Source of the DNA: Ceratodon purpureus
Lineage: Eukaryota; Streptophyta; Bryopsida; Pseudoditrichales; Ditrichaceae
NCBI GenBank assembly: GCA_014871385.1
Contig: CM026426.1
Coordinates: 23,155,070 to 23,219,069, forward strand
DNA length: 64,000 bases
Direction: 5' to 3'
A model generated the notes under the pieces. The model saw nothing but the letters and a program-made list of their open reading frames with translations, had not been told where the DNA came from and did not search any database. The position numbers and the translations under genes were made by a program. This document shows, piece by piece, positions 58,901 through 64,000 of this stretch. Position 1 is the first letter of the stretch. Each line of letters starts with the position of its first letter.

Positions 58901-60653
58901 CATAGGAGAGTCCAGTGGTTCCTTCTCTCCCAGTTCTCGACAAGCCTCAAACGTGTGCTGGCCCCCAATAATGTACCAATGGATGAGCTCATCTTCATAC
59001 CAAGGTATCTGCGACGTTGTGCCGTCATCCAATGTACGTGAATACTTGATATTTAGGGCTGGCATAGGTCGAAGAAGTCCTTCCAAGCCTTTAAGCTTAA
59101 TCTCGCCCGTCACTGGATCCTTTACTCTGGGGTCACCACTCATAGGAAGGCAGTACAGCTCGGGATTCTTCCGGATTGCTCCAAGTCCTTTGTAGAAAAG
59201 ACTTATCTGATCCTGCCTCTTCCTAAATATCGCTCTGTACTTAAATTCGTCAGGAGCTATGTGTATCCTGTTATATGGAATCTGACAAGGAAGGGCACGT
59301 TGCCCGTTGGGGAAGCAGTGCCCAAGTCCCTCCTCCAACGTCTGGTACATAGCAAGGACGTCGGTGTCCTTTGTTTTCGAAGTGAGATTGTTTGCGTGCA
59401 TGAGAGCTTCCGCCACGGTCTGCTTTTTCTCTTCCTTCTTCCCACCTTTCTTCTGTCTCCCACCCTCGCCCTCAGCAGCCGCTGCCTTTCCCTTCTTCCT
59501 TCTCGGTGACTCCCCTGTCGCATGTGTCTCTCCGGTCTCGGGGGTGACTGTACCAGTGCCCGCTTCTACAGCAGACTTGCGGCCGCCTCTTTTCTTTGCT
59601 AAAGGCTTAACCGAGTTCTTCGTCTTCTCTTCCATCGCTTTGTCCCCGAGCGTATCAATCACGTCGAGTATCTGTTCAACAGCTATGTTCCTGCCCCTGC
59701 CCCAAGTAGCCGCATCCTGTACTTCTTTAGAGCACAAGCCGTCCATGCACTTCTCAACCGGAATTACAACCGCGAAGCAGTCCACTGGTGTGCCCTCCGC
59801 GACAGGAACCGATGCAAACACCAAGGACACGTTGCCGTTATCCTCGCATTCCCTGGCTCCAATAATCTCAAATCTTGGTCCATCCGCCATTTGCTTCTGA
59901 CCTATTTTGGTCACGAAGCCCAGCGACGTGGGAGTGTCAGGCCAGGTGATGCCCCACTCCGTTATCTTCGAATCAGCGAGGAATGTCACCCTCAGTGTCA
60001 AGCCCCGTGCTCGTATTTGTACTTCAGAATCAACAACCTTGTCACAGAGCCACCGTAACCCATTTGGTTTTGCGGTGGAGTCGACCATCGCCCTGCAAAA
60101 TCAAAATCACAAGATTAGACCATGAGATTCGCACTCCATCGGCGGACAGCCGACGGGGCGGATGGACACGCCCTCCCCATCGGCGGACAGCCGACGGGGG
60201 GAATAACCCATGTGAGAAAATAGAAAGGGGTGGTGTCGGCGGTCAGCCGACGGGAGGAACAACCCCATGCGAGAGAACACAAAACATGAAGGGCAAAAGA
60301 AGGGGTGGCGTCGGCGGACAGCCGACGGGAGGGACAAACCCATGCGAGAAAACAGAAACATGAAGGACAAAAGAAGGAGTGGCGTCGGCGGACAGCCGAC
60401 GGGAAGGACAAACCCATGCGAGAAAACGGAAACATGAAGGACAAAAGAAGGGGTGGCGTCGGCGGACAGCCGACGGGAGGAACAAATCCATGCGAGAAAA
60501 CGGAAACATGAAGGACAAAAGAAGGAATGGCGTCGGCGGACAGCCGACGGGAGGGACAAACCCATGCGAGAAAACGGAAACATGAAGGACTCAAGAAGGG
60601 GAGCGTCGGCGGACAGCCGACTGGACAACTTACCCACTCTCGGAGGCTGCCAT
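55913..60653 (-). CDS. ParB-like / DNA-methyltransferase-like fusion protein, five exons
   Basis: Minus strand. Exons 60653-60634, 60092-58700, 58565-57237, 57102-56134 and 56101-55913. All borders are GT-AG and lengths sum to 1300 codons with every junction in phase, which supports the model strongly. The first exon encodes MAASESG. A Lys-rich region (KKGKAAAAEGEGGRQKKGG) is followed by a ParB/sulfiredoxin-like segment with IIGGQHTFEACRELGE (about residue 383). The C-terminal half has a SAM-binding-like motif, VINCWGGGNVTALAL (about 899), then VIEIVRTEEERYEAHCRV, as in permuted N6/N4 DNA methyltransferases. An acidic and a Lys-rich tail follow. I cannot see a DPPY/DPPW motif, so activity is doubtful. 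TAG at 57936-57938 (codon 681) breaks the frame. Palindromes lie in introns 1, 2 and 3 and in exon 4 (AVGGQPTAD). Confidence 0.65.
60138..60621. repeat. Tandem array, 74-bp unit built on the palindrome
   Basis: Palindrome copies at 60235, 60310, 60384, 60458, 60532 and 60605 are spaced 75, 74, 74, 74 and 73 bp, with conserved spacers containing ACCCATGCGAGAAAAC and ACATGAAGGAC. Shorter-spaced copies at 60138 and 60179 lie at one end. The array sits in intron 1 of the ParB/methyltransferase-like gene and is open in several frames on both strands, giving spurious ORFs. Confidence 0.93.
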
Positions 60654-61662
60654 GGCGTCGGCGGATGGCCTTTCACCGTCGGCGGATGACCTTCGAACAG
60701 CAGACGACGCGCGCGGGTGAAGGAGCCGACGCCCTCAACCCTAGCAGCCGACGCAGAAAAACCTAGCAGCCGACGCGACCTCTGCGGAGCGCTGAGAAGA
60801 GGACAAAAGAGAGCTGAAAAAGAGAAGGCTGGAAATGAGGAGGAAATGTCGGGAGTGGCGGGTGTATACCCTGCAGACCCCCACTTCCCGAGACTGAATC
60901 GTCACGCCCGATGGGTCATGACGTATGGCTATGTACATACCATCCATGCATGGATGGTCATCCCTAACATCCGTCCCATCACGCCACGTAGGATGATGAT
61001 GGGACGTCTTTTGACTTTTTTTCAATCCGTCACCAAGTCATGATGGCGTGGGCATGTGATGTGACAGCTGCTCCAATCGCCACGTTCAAATTTGTAATAA
61101 TGAACTAACATTGTTGTGTGACGGCGGGGTATCTCGCCGCCATGATGGGATCTTGATTTGTCCAAGGCGCGCAAAATTGAATTCGATTGTGGCGCCAATT
61201 TGTACTCCTGGGAATTCATAACTAACCCCCCGTCAGATGCGCATGCTTCATTCTGTTTCTGTCATTGCACTTTCAATTCCCTCTGAGAGTGCTCCTCACG
61301 CACACGTTTCCTGAGAGGACCGATATTATTCCCGCATGTGCTTAACTGTCCCGCACCTTCTGTTGCCGTTTCTGTTGTCTTTGTCTATCGTTTCTGATTG
61401 GACGGTTGAGGGGAGTCTCTGATTGGACAGGTTAGGGACATCAAACTGCTTCTCAACTAAGGTCCCCCTGCAATTTCTGTCGGCGGACGTGTCCGTCATC
61501 GTCGGCGGATGCTATTCTGTGCACACTCCGAGTTGTACGATCCGCGTCGGCTGCCCGCCGAGTCGTCTTCGTTGTCGGCGGATACATTTTTACTCCGTCA
61601 GTGGGGACACATCTCGTCGACCCTGTCGGCTGTCCGCCGACGAGGTCTTCATCTTTTATCCA
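60654..61662. other. Divergent intergenic region
   Basis: Separates the minus-strand ParB/methyltransferase-like gene from the plus-strand gene at 61663. It includes half palindromes (GTCGGCGGAT) on both sides, full copies at 61546 and 61625, and motif-free ORFs. It probably contains promoters for both directions; no clear TATA box was seen. Confidence 0.45.
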
Positions 61663-62471
61663 ATGGAAGTAGAGCCGATCCAGACGTTTCTAAGGAATGG
61701 CCGATCAGGGCGGTGGAAGGTTAAAAAGGGCGTTGTCGTGGCCCTTACTCATTCAGGGCTCTATTATGCAGGCAGGGCAGTGATCCAACGTGTTGTAGAA
61801 TTTGATCCTATAGTGGTGGTGGTAAAAGTGATTGAGGTTTCAGACAGCATGGAAATGAATATACCATTTCCGGATGAGGGTGTGAAGTCCTTGAGCAACT
61901 TGCTTAGGACGCATGATATTGTGGGAGGCGGCCGACCTCAGGCCTTTCGGAGAGGTGGAAGACGATGACATCAAGGCCGTCGGCTGCCCGCCGACGGATG
62001 TTGAAGAAGATGTCAAGCCCGTTCAAGAATTCCTGGACCTCGCAGAGCAGATGGAAGTTGCGCTCCTCGAGGAATCCGGAGGCTCAAAGCGTTGTGTAGC
62101 CGCTGGAGTCATTATGGAGTGCTCTCCTAAAGGAACGTGGGAGGGGTTTCTTGATTCCTCACAGCTTCTTCTAATAGTGAGAGTGTCGTCCGTCAATCCA
62201 GAATTCTCTGAAACACCTGCTTTCTGCGAGTTACCGGATGTGTTAACGATCGGGTGTGCTGTGGGGGCGATTGGTACTTTGGAGTGGATACAAGGTATGT
62301 CCAATTGTGAACGGCGTGTTGGCTGGCACATGTCCCGTCGGCTGCCCGCCGACGGAACCTCACTTGGGGAACGACAATGAAGAAATTGATGAAAGCAACT
62401 CCGCTTTGTCTGAGCAGGATCTGGGGACTAGGTCTCCAATGAATATCAGCAGTGACGACGATTGTGTCTAA
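61663..62471 (+). pseudogene. DUF8039-like accessory gene, frameshifted
   Basis: The ATG at 61663 starts MEVEPIQTFLRNGRSGRWK, then VVVVKVIEVSDSMEMNIPF and PDEGVKSLSNLLRTHDIV. A one-base-type frameshift near 61922 leads to WEAADLRPFGEVEDDDIKAV and GCPPTDVEEDV; the palindrome at 61979 encodes VGCPPTD. A second similar block follows: LLLIVRVSSVNPEFSETP, DVLTIGCAVGAIGTLEW. A probable donor (GTATGT, 62295) opens a short intron with a palindrome (62337); an acidic end (EIDESNSALSEQDLGT) closes at TAA 62469-62471. The pattern DEGV...W..ADLRP is shared with exon 4 of the En/Spm-like gene at 46.6 kb. Confidence 0.45.
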
Positions 62472-62949
62472 ACAAGGGGAATCCGACGTAGGAAAATAGA
62501 TGATCATTGTTGGGGTCCGGATTCCGGGGACCTCGGGTACTCCTTCCACTCCAGATGCTTCTTATCCTGACCGCCACCTCTGGAGAAATCGCTAGTGTCG
62601 AACTTCTTAATGATGATCTATCAGTCCGTGTGTAGAGCAATGATTCAAGTATGTTACCGGACGAGGCATGTGATGATGAAGTCCTAGGGGATACAGAGGT
62701 TGGGGTTCTCTTCGTCTCTGAAGACGATCATCTGCAGATGACAACTCTCAGATGGCGTCTGACTCACACTCGGTTAGAAGGGGGTCACCTTCTCTCTGAT
62801 ATAATTACTTACTGCTCGAGAATTTAGCAGACGCCGACGCGGACGATGGTCTGGATGGTGTCCCGAAGAATGCCTATCGATCGGGTGCGGAGGAAAGTTC
62901 GCGAAAAAGATGACGTCTCTTCCACTAAGCTTCGTCGAATGGTTGTCCC
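62472..62949. other. Between decayed genes; probable coding relic
   Basis: Contains acidic, open but interrupted frames (e.g. LPDEACDDEVLGDTEVG) that may be degenerate linker sequence between the two flanking pseudogenes. No motif. Confidence 0.3.
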
Positions 62950-64000
62950 TGCTGAATGCCGCTTAGTGAGCTCAAAGCGGGTGTTGCAAGGACCGAATGT
63001 TGCCAGACTTTTAGATGGGAAGATACTGTGCGTATTCGTCGTAGATTTTACGCAACAACATTCGAGGCGAGGCGAGAGATGTCCTTTGCTGTGCAGGGCA
63101 CTTACATACTGTACCCGGCAAGCGGAAGCTCTATGTTACTCTTGCGAACGTTGACGTATGTGAAAGTGGCGTGGTATATCATTCACGGAGTATCGAAATC
63201 CGCCGTACTACATGCTACAAGGCTTCGGCCCGAAGTGTCGTGTCAATGGGAGTTACGGAAATTCCGGTGTACATCGTCCCCAGATTCACACAATCCAGGC
63301 CCGCGCGACGTTGACCACTATCGTTAATGAGAATGCCGACCAAATGCCCAATGAGTTTCGGATGATTGGCAAGAAGAGAGTGGCCGCGCTCAAAGTACTC
63401 CCGTCTGCGATGAACTGGAATCACATGCGCGAAATGGCCAACGCCGTAAGTTCCTCCTCATCTTCTTCACTTTGGATAGTTTACTGAATTATAGTGATTA
63501 CTATCGTCGGCTGCCCGCCGACTGGATGACGAACTTCCCAACTGATCGACCTCACTCTGTGCTATTCAGGTCAATGAGCAGTGCAACGCGAACCTGATTC
63601 GAGTCCTCCGTTAGTCGCATGAGGAAGGAGTACTTCCGCAACGTTGAGGTCAAGGCAGTAGGAAGTAATTCCAAAGTGCACTGAGTGTGACTTCCTCGTT
63701 GAACTCATTGCCAAGTATCCAAGAGGGTCGGACGAGTGGCAGAGCTTGACAGAGGATAGGATCAGGCATTTGAAACTATCAGCGAGCTTGTCGCAACATT
63801 TATTACGGATGGACAACCCAATCTATACAGAGTCCTACTGAGTTCCTAGCCTATTCAACATGATAAGATGGACACATCGAAAACAGCGATCCCCCGCATG
63901 CAACGTATCACGAAGGCTACGGCAGGGCTTGGTCAAATTCCGATTTCCTGTACTGGAATGCTGACTCACGGTCACGGAGATGGCGCCTACGCACACTATG
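62950..64000 (+). pseudogene. Transposase-like protein of the DUF7869 type, decayed, partial at window edge
   Basis: Segments in order on the plus strand but in changing frames: FRWEDTVRIRRRFYATTFEA, VAWYIIHGVSKSA (frameshift near 63205), YYMLQGFGPKC, GNSGVHRPQ, NENADQMPNEFRMIGKKRV, KVLPSAMNWNHMREMANA, then a donor at 63446. The intron has a palindrome (63506) and the acceptor is at 63569. VNEQCNANLIRVLR, TAG (63612-63614), IPKCTECDFLVELIAKYP, IRHLKLSASLSQHLL, TGA, then HDKMDTSKTAIPRMQRITK and THGHGDGAYAHY follow to the window end. The order SK-YY-GN.G-MP-LPS, CxxC, D.MD and HGHG fits widespread eukaryotic DUF7869-containing transposon-like proteins. The family name is from memory; the decay is directly visible. 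Confidence 0.7.

Larger units (their letters stand above)
52041..63522. repeat. Interspersed palindrome family GTCGGC-N5-GCCGAC (~25 copies)
   Basis: Core GTCGGCTGCCCGCCGAC or its inverse; the loop varies (GGGCA, GGACA, GACCC, GGCCC and others). Copies start at 52041 (decayed), 52266, 52486, 53329, 53563, 54469, 54854, 55732, 56321, 57171, 58634, 60138, 60179, 60235, 60310, 60384, 60458, 60532, 60605, 61546, 61625, 61979, 62337 and 63506. Half-copies (GTCGGCGGAT) lie at about 60657, 60680, 61480, 61500 and 61575. The stems are conserved while flanks differ. No copy was found in 1-52000. Copies fall in introns (57171, 58634, 63506, intron-1 array), between genes and within coding frames (54469, 56321, 61979). 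No reading frame through the core contains a stop. Confidence 0.93.

Noticed and set aside
52568..60653. Endogenized giant-virus segment (ParB, methyltransferase, kinase, HAD)
   Set aside because: The genes have spliceosomal introns in correct phase, and no capsid, packaging ATPase or polymerase is seen; a transposon-borne or host cluster is simpler. Kept only as a remote possibility.
60107..60766. Several overlapping ORFs of 60-190 codons on both strands over the 74-bp array
   Set aside because: They arise because a stop-free 74-bp unit is tandemly repeated (period not divisible by 3, so all frames cycle). The stretch is an intron of the minus-strand gene.
52041..63522. A CRISPR array
   Set aside because: Dispersed palindromes have irregular spacing and lie in exons and introns. 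The regular part (60.2-60.6 kb) has identical, not unique, spacers. No cas genes; eukaryotic introns.

Overview
The window is nuclear DNA of a eukaryote with GT-AG introns. It is most likely a streptophyte (a bryophyte or charophyte alga), because it carries a plant-type class-3/DAG lipase, plant-style En/Spm (CACTA) accessory protein features and a plant-like mix of transposons. I cannot name the species. I found no prokaryotic operon structure, no rRNA gene and no CRISPR array.

Layout. (1) 0.4-6.2 kb: a plus-strand, many-exon class-3 lipase with a GHSLGG nucleophile elbow; it is the only clearly conserved single-copy type gene here. (2) 6.2-13 kb: AT-rich DNA, a decayed ORF and a small inverted-repeat element. 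(3) 11.35-22.45 kb: a decayed Ty3/gypsy element on the minus strand, split inside its reverse transcriptase by about 7.9 kb of later DNA. That DNA contains a hAT-type MITE with an 8-bp target duplication and a full-length piggyBac element (16328-20965) with TTAA duplications and all three catalytic Asp residues. (4) 23.0-31.7 kb: a tRNA-derived SINE, then a second piggyBac-type element (23942-31379) nested inside a non-autonomous piggyBac-type element (23454-31672). (5) 32-42 kb: a palindromic CACTA MITE, another MITE-like element, two inverted GC-rich repeat arms, a minisatellite and a third piggyBac transposase pseudogene. (6) 42-44.6 kb: a GC-rich promoter with a TATA box and an intronless protein-kinase-like gene interrupted by one TAG. 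(7) 44.6-50.7 kb: a five-exon minus-strand gene resembling En/Spm accessory proteins, embedded in clouds of ACG/TGTCA motifs. (8) 50.8-64 kb: three tandem HAD/FCP1-like genes and a five-exon ParB-like/DNA-methyltransferase-like gene on the minus strand. Divergent from them on the plus strand is a decayed gene set ending in a transposase-like ORF that runs off the window.

The most unusual signal is in region 8. A short palindrome, GTCGGC-N5-GCCGAC, occurs about 25 times between 52.0 and 63.5 kb; I found none in the first 52 kb. It sits in introns, between genes and in frame inside coding exons, where it is read as VGGQPT, VGGPPT or VGCPPT. In intron 1 of the ParB/methyltransferase-like gene it has become the core of a 74-bp tandem array. 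A second, unrelated palindrome family (GCAGCCTACGT stem) occurs three times just upstream, at 50.8-51.8 kb. Together with the divergent gene blocks, this makes 50.8-64 kb a candidate for a little-described mobile element or a hotspot of small palindromic insertions.

Most transposon-related ORFs are broken by frameshifts and in-frame stops, often TAG. The best-preserved models are the ParB/methyltransferase-like gene (all exon phases fit, one internal TAG), the En/Spm-accessory-like gene and the lipase.
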